Positions 11,342 through 19,845 of a stretch of 64,000 nucleotides of DNA are shown here, in pieces. Position numbers and translations under genes: made by a program. The number at the start of each line of letters is the position of its first letter. Within the stretch, counting starts at the first letter, position 1. The notes beneath the pieces were generated by a model. It worked only from the letters and a program-made list of their open reading frames with translations. It did no database searches and had not been told where the DNA came from. Origin of the DNA: Chitinophagales bacterium (GTDB lineage: Bacteria > Bacteroidota > Bacteroidia > Chitinophagales > CAIOSU01); contig BPHB01000002.1 in the NCBI GenBank assembly GCA_026003335.1, positions 310,001 through 374,000 of the forward strand, given 5' to 3'.

Positions 11342-11484
11342 ACAGTATGTAAAAATTATGTCTTTTTGCTGAAAAACATAAGGAGGAGCTGATATGCATA
11401 AGCCGCAGGGTCAGGCAATACGCCAGGGGTATGGAAATGAAACTATTTGGATATTTTAACGTTAGTAGGTGATAGATTAAATTT

Positions 11485-11492
11485 TATATTTG
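11485..11492 (+). promoter_or_regulatory. -7 box upstream of the DUF2795 gene
   Basis: TATATTTG is a perfect match to TAnnTTTG, 27 nt before the start codon. The -33 TTG is not clear. Confidence 0.5.
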
Positions 11493-11519
11493 CAACCGTT
11501 TAAAAAAGGAGAGTACCAA

Positions 11520-11741
11520 ATGTACTGGACACTTGAACTGGCATCTTACCTTGAAGATGCTCCGTGGCCAGCCACGAAGGATGAACTGATTGACTACTGC
11601 ATACGTTCGGGTGCACCTATTGAAGTGATAGAAAATCTTCAGGAACTGGAAGATGAAGGGGAGATCTATGAAGGGATTGAAGATATCTGGTCGGATTATC
11701 CTACAACGGAAGACTTCTTTTTCAACGAAGACGAACACTAA
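11520..11741 (+). CDS. DUF2795 family small acidic protein
   Basis: 73 residues from the ATG at 11520, preceded by AAGGAGA with good spacing; an upstream in-frame alternative start at 11490 lies inside the leader and is rejected. The protein (MYWTLELASYLEDAPWPATKDELIDY... then QELEDEGEIYEGIEDIW) matches the DUF2795 family that is very conserved in Bacteroidota. It is rich in Asp/Glu and likely cytoplasmic; its function is unknown. It stands alone between oppositely oriented genes. Confidence 0.88.
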   Translation: MYWTLELASYLEDAPWPATKDELIDYCIRSGAPIEVIENLQELEDEGEIYEGIEDIWSDYPTTEDFFFNEDEH

Positions 11742-11771
11742 GTATTCCCTTCCCGCTAATACGGGGCATTT

Positions 11772-12821
11772 TCAAAGTATTAACATCGCATCACCGTAGG
11801 TAAAAAACTTGTACTTGTTTTTTACGGCAATCTTGTAGGCCTCCATGGTGAGGTCGTAACCCATGAAAGCTGCAACCATAATCAGCAGGCTGGATTTGGG
11901 AAGGTGGAAATTGGTAATGAGCGCATTGGGAATAGCAAACTCATAGGGGGGATGAATAAAAAGATTGGTCCATCCTTCCATGGGTTTGAGTTGCTTTTCA
12001 GCTGAAACGGCCGTTTCCACCGCTCTGACGACCGTAGTGCCAATGGCACAGACTTTTTTCTTTTTCTGCTTGGCTTCGTTGACAATTTTGACGGCATCCT
12101 GATCTACCCGGAAATATTCTGCATCCATTTTATGCTTAGAGAGGTCTTCCACATCTATTGTGCGAAAGGTGCCCAGGCCGATGTGCAGGGTAATCTCAGC
12201 AAACTGTACCCCTTTGACCTGCAACCGCTTGATGAGTTCCTTGCTGAAGTGCAAACCTGCTGTAGGAGCAGCCACAGCCCCTTCTTCCTTGGCAAAAACC
12301 GTCTGGTAGCGCTCCCGGTCCAATGGTTCAGGTTTGCGCTTTAAGTATTTGGGCAGAGGGGTTTCTCCCATTTCGTATAAGAACTGCTTGAACTCATCCG
12401 GATTGCCCTCATGCAAAAACCGAATTGTTCTTCCGCGTGAAGTGGTATTATCCACCACTTCAGCAATCAAAGAATCATCCGGGCCGAAATAGAGTTTGTT
12501 TCCCACGCGGATTTTACGGGCCGGATCAACCAACACATCCCACAGCTTCATTTCATGATTGAGCTCCCGCAGCAGAAATACCTCAATTTTGGCACCGGTT
12601 TTTTCTTTTTTCCCGTAAAGACGGGCGGGAAAAACCTTAGTGTTGTTGGCAATCATTACATCCCCTTCGTCAAAATAATCCAGTATGTTTTTGAAGACCT
12701 TGTGCTCTATTTTTCCGGTCTTTCGGTGTACGACCATCAGCTTGCACTCTTCCCTCGTTTTTGAGGGGTACTGGGCAATTAATTCCTGAGGTAGGGTATA
12801 ATTGAACTGTGAAAGTTTCAT
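11772..12821 (-). CDS. queA: S-adenosylmethionine:tRNA ribosyltransferase-isomerase
   Basis: 349 residues, full length. QueA transfers and isomerises the ribosyl moiety of SAM to preQ1 at tRNA position 34, making epoxyqueuosine. Family signatures visible: the N-terminal [14 protein letters not shown], the [14 protein letters not shown] motif in the middle, [10 protein letters not shown], and the C-terminal [21 protein letters not shown]. The ATG at 12821 gives the usual N-terminus. Other queuosine genes are not in the window. Confidence 0.97.
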   Translation of the reverse strand: MKLSQFNYTLPQELIAQYPSKTREECKLMVVHRKTGKIEHKVFKNILDYFDEGDVMIANNTKVFPARLYGKKEKTGAKIEVFLLRELNHEMKLWDVLVDPARKIRVGNKLYFGPDDSLIAEVVDNTTSRGRTIRFLHEGNPDEFKQFLYEMGETPLPKYLKRKPEPLDRERYQTVFAKEEGAVAAPTAGLHFSKELIKRLQVKGVQFAEITLHIGLGTFRTIDVEDLSKHKMDAEYFRVDQDAVKIVNEAKQKKKKVCAIGTTVVRAVETAVSAEKQLKPMEGWTNLFIHPPYEFAIPNALITNFHLPKSSLLIMVAAFMGYDLTMEAYKIAVKNKYKFFTYGDAMLIL

Positions 12822-12857
12822 AGGCTATTCAAGGGCGTGATTTCAAAAACAGAGCTG

Positions 12858-12865
12858 CAAAAATA
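12858..12865 (-). promoter_or_regulatory. -7 box upstream of queA
   Basis: TATTTTTG on the minus strand, 37 nt ahead of the queA ATG, fits TAnnTTTG. No clear TTG partner. Confidence 0.4.
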
Positions 12866-13007
12866 AGTCATTTCCCTTCTTTTTGTACAGATGGCCTTCC
12901 TGAGTCCGGAATCCAGCGGTCAGGATTGTTGCGTTCAGTATGAATAAACAAGGCGGAACTTTTGCCGTGCACCTTTCCTGATGATTCTTGTAATTTCGTC
13001 ATTCTCC

Positions 13008-14276
13008 ATGCGTATAGTTTTCCGTTTACTGAGAGAAAGCCTGATTAGCTCGATACAGGAATTCGGAGGCAACAAGTTGCGCTCATTCCTTTCGGTGCTG
13101 GGTATCACCATCGGCATTTTCTGCATCATCTCGGTGTATTCAGCAATTGATTCACTGGAAAAGAATGTAAGAACCAGCTTTCAGAAACTGGGAGAAAATG
13201 TAATATACATTCAAAAGTTTCCCTGGAATGAAGACCCGCGTGAAAACTGGTTTAAATACCTGAGGCGTCCATCGGCCAGCTATAAGGAGTACAAGGCACT
13301 GCAGGAACGATTGACCCTTGCTGAGGCAGTGGTCATTATGCTGTTCCTCAAAGGAAAAACCCTCACACACGGCTCCAACATTGTGGAAGACGCTGATTTG
13401 CTCGCCATTACTCAGGAGTATAATGCCATTAAAGATATGGAGTTTACCCAAGGACGATATTTGTCCGCTTCAGAATTTTTCAGCGGAGCCAACAAAGCTG
13501 TCATTGGCTATAACATTGCCGAGCAGTTGTTCCCGGGTCAAAAGGAGGTGATCGGCAAAGAGTTCACCCTGATGAAGCGTAAAGTAACCGTGGTAGGTGT
13601 GCTAAAAAAAGAGGGAGATGACATTATCGGGATGAACTACGACAATAACGTTCTTATCCCATATAACTTCACAAAGACCTTCATAGATGTAGATGGCATT
13701 CGGGTAGAGCCTTTTATCGGGATAAAAGCCCGGGAGGGTGTCAGTTCCGAGCAGTTGATGGATGAGATACGGGGAATCATGCGGGCCGTAAGAAAGTTAA
13801 AGCCTTCTCAGCCGGACAACTTCGCAATGAATCAGGTAAGCATTATTTCGGCAGCATTAACGGCAGTTTTCGGAGTTATCAGCCTGGCAGGAGGTGCTAT
13901 CGGAATGTTTTCCATCCTTGTGGGTGGTTTCGGAATAGCCAATATCATGTTTGTATCAGTTAAAGAGCGCACACCGATTATCGGTATCAAGAAGGCGCTG
14001 GGAGCACGAAGGGTGTTCATTTTGCTTGAATTTTTGACGGAGGCCGTGCTGTTGTGTCTTGCAGGTGGCCTTATCGGTCTGGCTCTGGTTTTTGTGGAAT
14101 CTTATGTGCTGGAGTGGCTCATCAGAAAAGTTGCTGACATTACATTTATTTTTGAATTATCAGCCGAAAACATTTTTAAGGGAATTTGGCTATCCGTAGG
14201 CATTGGGTTAGTGGCGGGTTTTTTACCGGCTCTGGTCGCATCCAGAATGAATCCGGTAGAAGCCATACGATCTTAA
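13008..14276 (+). CDS. MacB/FtsX-type ABC transporter permease
   Basis: About 422 residues from the ATG at 13008 (MRIVFRLLRESL), the start typical of the family; an in-frame ATG at 12981 is possible but adds a non-conserved stretch. One N-terminal transmembrane helix (LRSFLSVLGITIGIFCIISV), a large periplasmic MacB_PCD domain (about 60-280), then three C-terminal helices with the FtsX motif VKERTPIIGIKKALGARR. Such permeases drive export or extraction of lipoproteins, peptides or drugs with a separate ATPase, which is not encoded next to it. The last 4 nt overlap the convergent heptose kinase gene. Confidence 0.92.
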   Translation: MRIVFRLLRESLISSIQEFGGNKLRSFLSVLGITIGIFCIISVYSAIDSLEKNVRTSFQKLGENVIYIQKFPWNEDPRENWFKYLRRPSASYKEYKALQERLTLAEAVVIMLFLKGKTLTHGSNIVEDADLLAITQEYNAIKDMEFTQGRYLSASEFFSGANKAVIGYNIAEQLFPGQKEVIGKEFTLMKRKVTVVGVLKKEGDDIIGMNYDNNVLIPYNFTKTFIDVDGIRVEPFIGIKAREGVSSEQLMDEIRGIMRAVRKLKPSQPDNFAMNQVSIISAALTAVFGVISLAGGAIGMFSILVGGFGIANIMFVSVKERTPIIGIKKALGARRVFILLEFLTEAVLLCLAGGLIGLALVFVESYVLEWLIRKVADITFIFELSAENIFKGIWLSVGIGLVAGFLPALVASRMNPVEAIRS

Positions 14277-15268
14277 ACCAGCTTTACCCGGCTGGCTTCG
14301 CTAAAGAAAGTGCTCTTATCCAAAGGCGATACCCCTACCTGTTCACAGGCAAGCCCCCCTGCTATGTTGGATAAGACGCCTATTGTTCTTATATCAAAAC
14401 CGGCTGCCAGAGCAAGGGCTGCTACCCCTAACACCGTATCACCGGCTCCGGACACATCAGCTACCTGGCGAAGAGTAGGTGGTAGGGTAAAATCCTTTTC
14501 ATGGTCTGTAATAAAAAGCCCTTCCTCTGACAGGGTTATCAGAGTTATTGCATTTTGCAAGCGCTTGTGGATAGCACGTGCCGCTTGTCTGAGTCCGGAT
14601 ATGTCATGCTTGTCTATAGAGGTTGCCAACGCTTCGGCTACTTCTTTCAGGTTGGGCTTAAAAAGCGTTACATGCCGGTAGCAGAAAAAACGCTTGTTTT
14701 TGGGATCTACGGCTACAGGTATATTTTTTCTTTTGCAGGTTTGTATTATCTGCCGAATAACCTTATCAGTAAGAACTCCCTTGTTGTAGTCCTGCAAAAT
14801 CACCACACTGATGCGGCTGCTCTCAATGGCAGAGAGCGCTTGTGTCAGCAGTTCTTCTTCTTCAGCCTGGCTGAGGTCTGAATCTGTTTCTTCATCATAG
14901 CGCAAAAGCTGATGCCCCCGGCTGAATATGCGGGTCTTGACGGTTGTAATCCGCTTTGCCGAACGGATGATGCCATCAACCGGCAATCCCTGCCTGTGTA
15001 TCAGATCTATGAGAATATTTCCCCAATGATCATTCCCTGTTACAGAGCATATCCTTACTTCTGCACCCAGACTGCTGATATTCATTGCTACATTGGCCGC
15101 ACCCCCGGGACGGCTGTCGCGCTTCTCCACATTGACGATGGGAACGGGCGCCTCAGGTGAAATACGGCTTGCCAGTCCAAAGATGTAATGATCTACCATA
15201 ACATCGCCTACAACTAGGGCGCTTTGCCTGGCAAATTTTTTTTCCAGAAAATCAGATGAAATCAGCAA
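14273..15268 (-). CDS. hldA: D-glycero-beta-D-manno-heptose-7-phosphate kinase (PfkB family)
   Basis: 331 residues, the kinase half of HldE as a stand-alone protein. It phosphorylates heptose-7-phosphate at C1 in the ADP-heptose route to lipopolysaccharide core. Visible motifs: GDVMVDHYIFG, SPEAPVPIV, PGGAANVAMN and the anion-hole/catalytic DVSGAGDTV near residue 270. The start is a TTG at 15268: the reading frame upstream reaches the aspartate aminotransferase stop with no ATG or GTG. That stop is 18 nt away, so both genes should form one operon. The cytidylyl/adenylyltransferase partner is not in the window; a GT9 heptosyltransferase-like gene lies at 44757. Confidence 0.9.
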   Translation of the reverse strand: MLISSDFLEKKFARQSALVVGDVMVDHYIFGLASRISPEAPVPIVNVEKRDSRPGGAANVAMNISSLGAEVRICSVTGNDHWGNILIDLIHRQGLPVDGIIRSAKRITTVKTRIFSRGHQLLRYDEETDSDLSQAEEEELLTQALSAIESSRISVVILQDYNKGVLTDKVIRQIIQTCKRKNIPVAVDPKNKRFFCYRHVTLFKPNLKEVAEALATSIDKHDISGLRQAARAIHKRLQNAITLITLSEEGLFITDHEKDFTLPPTLRQVADVSGAGDTVLGVAALALAAGFDIRTIGVLSNIAGGLACEQVGVSPLDKSTFFSEASRVKLV

Positions 15269-15286
15269 TGCGTTTGCATTTATTTC

Positions 15287-16480
15287 TTAACCAAGCAAAG
15301 CTGTTGCCCGCTGAATGCGTTCCACAGCCCTTTTGATATCATTTTCAGAGCAGGCATATGACAAGCGGATGCAATGATCATCACCGAACGATTTACCTCC
15401 CACTGTGGATACATGGGCTTCTTTCAGGAGAAACATGGCAAAGTCATCTGAGTCTTTGATAAGATCTCCGTCATAGGTTTTACCGAAAAAATAACTCACA
15501 TCGGGGAAAACATAAAAGGCACCCTCCGGCTGGTTTACCTTGAAACCCTTTACTTCTCTCAAAAGCTGAAGAATAAGGTCGCGTCTTTTGTGAAAAATAT
15601 CTCTCATCCTGAAGGTGGGCGCCAAATCACTGGATATGGCAGCTTCAGCAGCTTTTTGGGCAATGGAGCATGTGCCCGAAGTAAACTGTCCCTGAATTTT
15701 ATCACAGGCTTTGGCTATCCATTTTGGCGCAGCTATGTATCCCACACGCCAGCCGGTCATGGCAAAACCTTTTGAGAAACCATTCACTACCACCACTCTG
15801 TCGCGTATACTGTCAAAGCTGGCTATGCTTTCATGTCTGCCGGTATAATGGATGTATTCGTAAATCTCATCCGAAACAATGTACACCTGTGGATGCTTTT
15901 CCAGCACCCGAACGTATCTCTCCAGATCTTCGCGGGAGAATACCGAACCGGTCGGATTGCAGGGAGAGCTGTATAAAAGCAAGCGCGTTCTGGGAGTGAT
16001 GGCCTGTTCCAGCTGCTCGGCTGTAAATTTAAATTGGGTATCAATGGAAGTCGGTATATTGACCATACGGGCTTCTGCCAGTTGCACCATGGCTGCATAG
16101 CTTACCCAATAGGGCGCAGGAACTATCACCTCATCCCCGGGATTCACCAATGAAAGCACTACATTCATCAGAGACTGTTTGGCACCGGTTGAAACCACAA
16201 TCTGGTCGGGAGTGTACTCCAGTTCGTTGTCGCGTTTGAGTTTGGCACAGATAGCTTTTCTCAGCTCAGGGTATCCGGCTACCGGAGTGTAATGGGTGTA
16301 TCCTTCATGAATAGCCCGTACTGCAGCTTCTTTGATGTGGGCAGGTGTATCAAAATCGGGTTCACCTAAACTGAGATTGATTATGTCGGCTCCCTGTTCC
16401 TTCAACTCTCTTCCCAGCTGAGCCATACGGATGGTGGCTGATTCGCTAAGCCGGTTAATTCGTTCTGACAGAATCTCCAT
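15287..16480 (-). CDS. Class I pyridoxal-phosphate aminotransferase (aspartate aminotransferase type)
   Basis: 397 residues from the ATG at 16480 (MEILSERINRLSESATIRM), the canonical start; the frame stays open to 16669 but that extension is not family-like and would overlap the divergent peptidase gene. It should transfer amino groups between aspartate or similar amino acids and 2-oxoglutarate. Landmarks: NLSLGEPDFDTP, STGAKQSL, SSPCNPTG, SDEIYEYIHY, the PLP lysine in VNGFSKGFAMTGWRVGY, and a C-terminal arginine in CIRLSYACS. It precedes the heptose kinase gene by 18 nt. Confidence 0.93.
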   Translation of the reverse strand: MEILSERINRLSESATIRMAQLGRELKEQGADIINLSLGEPDFDTPAHIKEAAVRAIHEGYTHYTPVAGYPELRKAICAKLKRDNELEYTPDQIVVSTGAKQSLMNVVLSLVNPGDEVIVPAPYWVSYAAMVQLAEARMVNIPTSIDTQFKFTAEQLEQAITPRTRLLLYSSPCNPTGSVFSREDLERYVRVLEKHPQVYIVSDEIYEYIHYTGRHESIASFDSIRDRVVVVNGFSKGFAMTGWRVGYIAAPKWIAKACDKIQGQFTSGTCSIAQKAAEAAISSDLAPTFRMRDIFHKRRDLILQLLREVKGFKVNQPEGAFYVFPDVSYFFGKTYDGDLIKDSDDFAMFLLKEAHVSTVGGKSFGDDHCIRLSYACSENDIKRAVERIQRATALLG

Positions 16481-16552
16481 TGAAAATTTTAATTTGCGCC
16501 CGAAGTTAATAAATGTTTCACCCTCATCGCATGAATCTTTTGGATGTGTGCG

Positions 16553-16567
16553 TTTACGCAACGTAAA
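16553..16567. promoter_or_regulatory. Inverted repeat in divergent promoter region
   Basis: TTTACG-CAA-CGTAAA, 6-bp arms with a 3-nt spacer, lies between the divergent starts at 16480 and 16591. It is a candidate operator; no regulator can be named. Confidence 0.35.
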
Positions 16568-16590
16568 GGCACGTTTATGCTCTGTTTCGC

Positions 16591-17835
16591 ATGCATTTTG
16601 GAAAAATAGTGGTCTATCTGCTCGTCTTTCCTGCAATCCTTTTTGCTTTTCTTTCGCGTTGCAATACACCTACCAGTCCGGAAATGCAGATGCCGGCTCC
16701 CGGAAACCAGGATGCCCAACTTCAGGAAGCTCCTGGAAAATTTTTATATGGCATTGAAGTATCGGAACTTAAACTATCAAAAGGCAAGGTTCGCAAAGGT
16801 CAGTTTTTTGCTGACCTGCTTGGAGCTTACGATATGGACCAGCGCTATCTCACTGCTCTTGCCCTTCGCTATAAAAATGTATTTGATGTCAGGAGCTTAA
16901 AAGCCGGACGTCCTTATGTAGTGCTGAAAAACAGCCATGAAAAGCCGGTGTATTTTATTTACGAAATAAACATCACCGATTATGTAGTATTTGACTTTGT
17001 TCGTGATACGGTATTCATGGGTTACAAAAAGGTGGAATTAAAAAGAAAAACAGCATCTGGAGCAATCACCTCTTCGCTTTATGAAACTTTTTATGAGAAA
17101 GGACTCCACCCCGAACTGGGATTAAAGCTTGCTGACATCTTTGCCTGGGTTATTGATTTTTACCGATTGCAAAAGGGAGACCAGTTTAAGGTGGTGTATC
17201 TTGAACGATATGTGGAGGGGAGTCCGGCCGGCATTGAAAAAATTCTTGCCGCACGCTTTATACATGCAGGCAATCCGTTTTATGCATATTATTTTCAGCC
17301 GGATACAACACAGCCGGGCGATTATTTTGACGAAAAGGCAAACAGCCTGCGTAAAGCATTCCTGAAAGCTCCCCTTAAGTTTGGACGCATTTCATCACGC
17401 TATTCGCAAAGCCGGTTGCATCCGGTTTTAAATAAAAGGAAACCACACCTGGGAACCGACTATGCGGCTCCCCAGGGCACTCCCATCCTTGCGGTAGGTG
17501 ATGGCATGGTGATAGAAGCCAGCTATACCAAAAACAACGGCAACTATGTAAAAATCCGCCATAACAGCACGTATTCCACCCAATATCTGCACATGTCCAA
17601 GTTTGCAAAAGGTATTCGTCCGGGGGCTAAAGTTTCACAAGGTCAGGTTATCGGATATGTAGGTAGCACAGGACTGGCCACGGGACCGCATGTTTGCTTC
17701 CGCTTCTGGAAAAACGGGCAACAAGTAGATCACCTGAGAATTCATTTTCCTCCCTCCAAGCCTGTTGATAAAAAGTATATTGAACACTATCATGCAGTAG
17801 CCCAATCTCTCAGGAAAGAACTGGACAGCTTCTGA
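16591..17835 (+). CDS. M23-family metallopeptidase with SLT/OapA-like N-terminal region
   Basis: 414 residues. An N-terminal hydrophobic segment ends FLSRC, a poor lipobox, so membrane-anchored or periplasmic. Residues about 60-270 form the substrate-occluding region common in Bacteroidota M23 proteins, and about 275-385 the peptidase domain. Zinc ligands H286 and D290 (HLGTD) are present, and QYLHMSK holds the usual LHM motif. The final HxH is H367-V-C369: the second histidine, normally the third zinc ligand, is cysteine. Expected role is cleavage of peptidoglycan cross-links; the substitution makes activity uncertain unless cysteine binds zinc. Confidence 0.9.
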   Translation: MHFGKIVVYLLVFPAILFAFLSRCNTPTSPEMQMPAPGNQDAQLQEAPGKFLYGIEVSELKLSKGKVRKGQFFADLLGAYDMDQRYLTALALRYKNVFDVRSLKAGRPYVVLKNSHEKPVYFIYEINITDYVVFDFVRDTVFMGYKKVELKRKTASGAITSSLYETFYEKGLHPELGLKLADIFAWVIDFYRLQKGDQFKVVYLERYVEGSPAGIEKILAARFIHAGNPFYAYYFQPDTTQPGDYFDEKANSLRKAFLKAPLKFGRISSRYSQSRLHPVLNKRKPHLGTDYAAPQGTPILAVGDGMVIEASYTKNNGNYVKIRHNSTYSTQYLHMSKFAKGIRPGAKVSQGQVIGYVGSTGLATGPHVCFRFWKNGQQVDHLRIHFPPSKPVDKKYIEHYHAVAQSLRKELDSF

Positions 17836-17905
17836 TATTTCCCGGAACACTTCTCTTCTTTCCGATAGCGCATGCTATTCTTTTCTGCCGTGAAAGCCCC
17901 AAATA

Positions 17906-17939
17906 AAAAGAGCCCCCTCCTTCCGGAGACAGCTCTTTT
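17906..17939. terminator. Bidirectional hairpin terminator
   Basis: AAAAGAGC at 17906-17913 pairs with GCTCTTTT at 17932-17939, with an inner CTCC/GGAG stem, between convergent genes ending at 17835 and 17965. Confidence 0.7.
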
Positions 17940-17964
17940 ATTGGTTAATCAGACTATCGGAAAC

Positions 17965-19620
17965 TTAACGGGCAATAGTGAGCTTTTGGGTGACAATGTT
18001 GTCATCCACGGTGGCTCTCAGGAAATAAATCCCCTCGCTCAAATGGTTTAGGCCTATAACCTTTTGCTCTCCCTGCATGCCGGTAAGGGTTTCCTGTATC
18101 AGGCGTGCCCCACGTATGTCAAATATCTCCACAGTGCCTTTATTGCTGGTCACCTCTCTGAATATAAGCGTCAAGGCATCAGAAGCCGGGTTGGGATATA
18201 GCAGGATACGGTCTTTCAGCGCAACATCCTCTACCCCGCTGCAGATTTGAATCGTCAGATTCCTTGATTTAGGTGTGGCCTGGCAACCTGCGCTGTCGGC
18301 TCTTAACACAACAGTGTAGGAACCTATAGCTGTATAGGTGTGAGTGGGATCTTGTGCAAAGCCGGTTTGCCCGTCACCGAAATCCCACTCCCAGTTCCAT
18401 GCAGAAGAAAGGCTTGAAGAGGTGTTGGTAAATGAAACCGGACTGTTCACACAACCGATATTGTTTATTACATTGATAGCGAAATCTAATGTCTGGTTAA
18501 CTCCTGCTGTAGTTACTACCACACAATCGTTGGCCGAACAGCCGAAGTTATTCGTGACTGTGACACAATAAGTGCCCGGATTGAAAATTCCATTGAAAGC
18601 CTGACTTGAGGGCCCGTTATTATCCCATTGGATGGTGGTACCCGGTCCCGTAGTGCCGCTAACGGTAGCAAAGAGATTTACTGTATCACCACAGGCAACC
18701 TGTCTGTCGGGACCAGCATCGACATTAACCGCTCTTACATTAACTGTAACTGTGTTGGAGTTTATAGTTTGGTTGCTATCCAGATCCGTTACACTTACCG
18801 AATATGTGATATTACCGCTTGCCCCTGCCGGTATAGTAGCGGTAGTGGAAGGATTAAACTGATTGTTCACCCCCGGACCTGACCAGGAGATGGAAATATT
18901 CTCCGTGCAGGAGTAAATACTTGCAAACAAGCTGATGGTTTGTCCCGGACAAGCATTTGTTACGCTGGCTGATGCTGAGGCGGAGAAGGTTTTTTCCACT
19001 ACCGGCAGAATTACCACATCGGCATCAAAGGCTGAACCGGAGAAAGTCCAAACATCATAAAGATGCAGCCAGCCATTGAAACCGCCTGAAACTATTCTGC
19101 CGAAAGCCCTTCCCTCCCCGAGGCCGTCACCCTGAGCAGTGGCTACAATTCCAATGGTATCATCTAAGCCTGGCCCACCAACCTGCACGGTTATGGCAAA
19201 ACGACCGTTCACATTCACACAGGGATTAAAAGGCACGAATACCATATCCTGGGCAGTACCGGTAGACGTGTCCATATCCACCGTGGATATTTTTGTAACG
19301 GCAAGAGGCGCTCCGGTAGGCAGGCTATCGGTGGCGCTGGTGTTATACACACTTACATTAAAGGAATCTGGCGTACCGACCACCTGAGCTGCACCGAACC
19401 AGATAAGCACACCACATACTTTTCCCTGACCGAAATCAAAATTGCTGCCGATTTCCCGCGTGATGCTGTTGGTGCCGCATACGAAACCGCCTTGTCCACT
19501 GATTCCGTAAATATTAAATGCTGTAGCCCTGTCGAAATATTGCCACAATGTATCTACACATTGCGCATTAGCGAACTGGCTGGCTACCAAAAACACAATC
19601 AGATGAGTGAGTTTCTTCAT
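17965..19620 (-). CDS. Secreted protein with Ig-like and PKD modules and T9SS type A sorting domain
   Basis: 551 residues. Signal peptide MKKLTHLIVFLVASQFANA. Residues about 20-210 form a domain I do not recognise beyond its jelly-roll-like, Gly/Asp-rich character; then two Ig-like repeats (CPGQTISLFAS... and VDAGPDRQVACGDTVNLFAT...), one PKD module (WEWDFGDGQTGFAQDPTHTY) and a C-terminal Por sorting domain (LLYPNPASDALTLIF ... GIYFLRATVDDNIVTQKLTIAR). It should be exported by the type IX system and attached to or released from the cell surface. No catalytic motif seen. Confidence 0.92.
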   Translation of the reverse strand: MKKLTHLIVFLVASQFANAQCVDTLWQYFDRATAFNIYGISGQGGFVCGTNSITREIGSNFDFGQGKVCGVLIWFGAAQVVGTPDSFNVSVYNTSATDSLPTGAPLAVTKISTVDMDTSTGTAQDMVFVPFNPCVNVNGRFAITVQVGGPGLDDTIGIVATAQGDGLGEGRAFGRIVSGGFNGWLHLYDVWTFSGSAFDADVVILPVVEKTFSASASASVTNACPGQTISLFASIYSCTENISISWSGPGVNNQFNPSTTATIPAGASGNITYSVSVTDLDSNQTINSNTVTVNVRAVNVDAGPDRQVACGDTVNLFATVSGTTGPGTTIQWDNNGPSSQAFNGIFNPGTYCVTVTNNFGCSANDCVVVTTAGVNQTLDFAINVINNIGCVNSPVSFTNTSSSLSSAWNWEWDFGDGQTGFAQDPTHTYTAIGSYTVVLRADSAGCQATPKSRNLTIQICSGVEDVALKDRILLYPNPASDALTLIFREVTSNKGTVEIFDIRGARLIQETLTGMQGEQKVIGLNHLSEGIYFLRATVDDNIVTQKLTIAR

Positions 19621-19780
19621 GACCGATATGATTTGATGGTTCTTTGAATTTTAAAATAAAACGAGGCGTAAAAATACAATTTTAAGGATTTATTCCAAAT
19701 TCCTTGAGGACGTTGTCAAGTAATTTTTTTGTAAGAATGCTTGCATATTTATTCTTGTATTCTTGTTGAGAGACAAAACA

Positions 19781-19818
19781 AAAAAGGGAGCAAAGCTTAC
19801 TGCATTTGCTCCCTTTTT
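19781..19818 (-). terminator. Hairpin terminator of the Kazal/PKD gene
   Basis: A perfect 14-bp stem (19781-19794 with 19805-19818, 10-nt loop) with A/T-rich flanks lies just beyond the stop at 19846 on the minus strand. Confidence 0.82.
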
Positions 19819-19845
19819 GCCTGCCCTGTTTTTTACTTACAGTTT

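Noticed and set aside
16481-16669. N-terminal extension of the aminotransferase
   Set aside because: Non-conserved, covers the divergent promoter dyad and overlaps the peptidase gene; the ATG at 16480 gives the family start.
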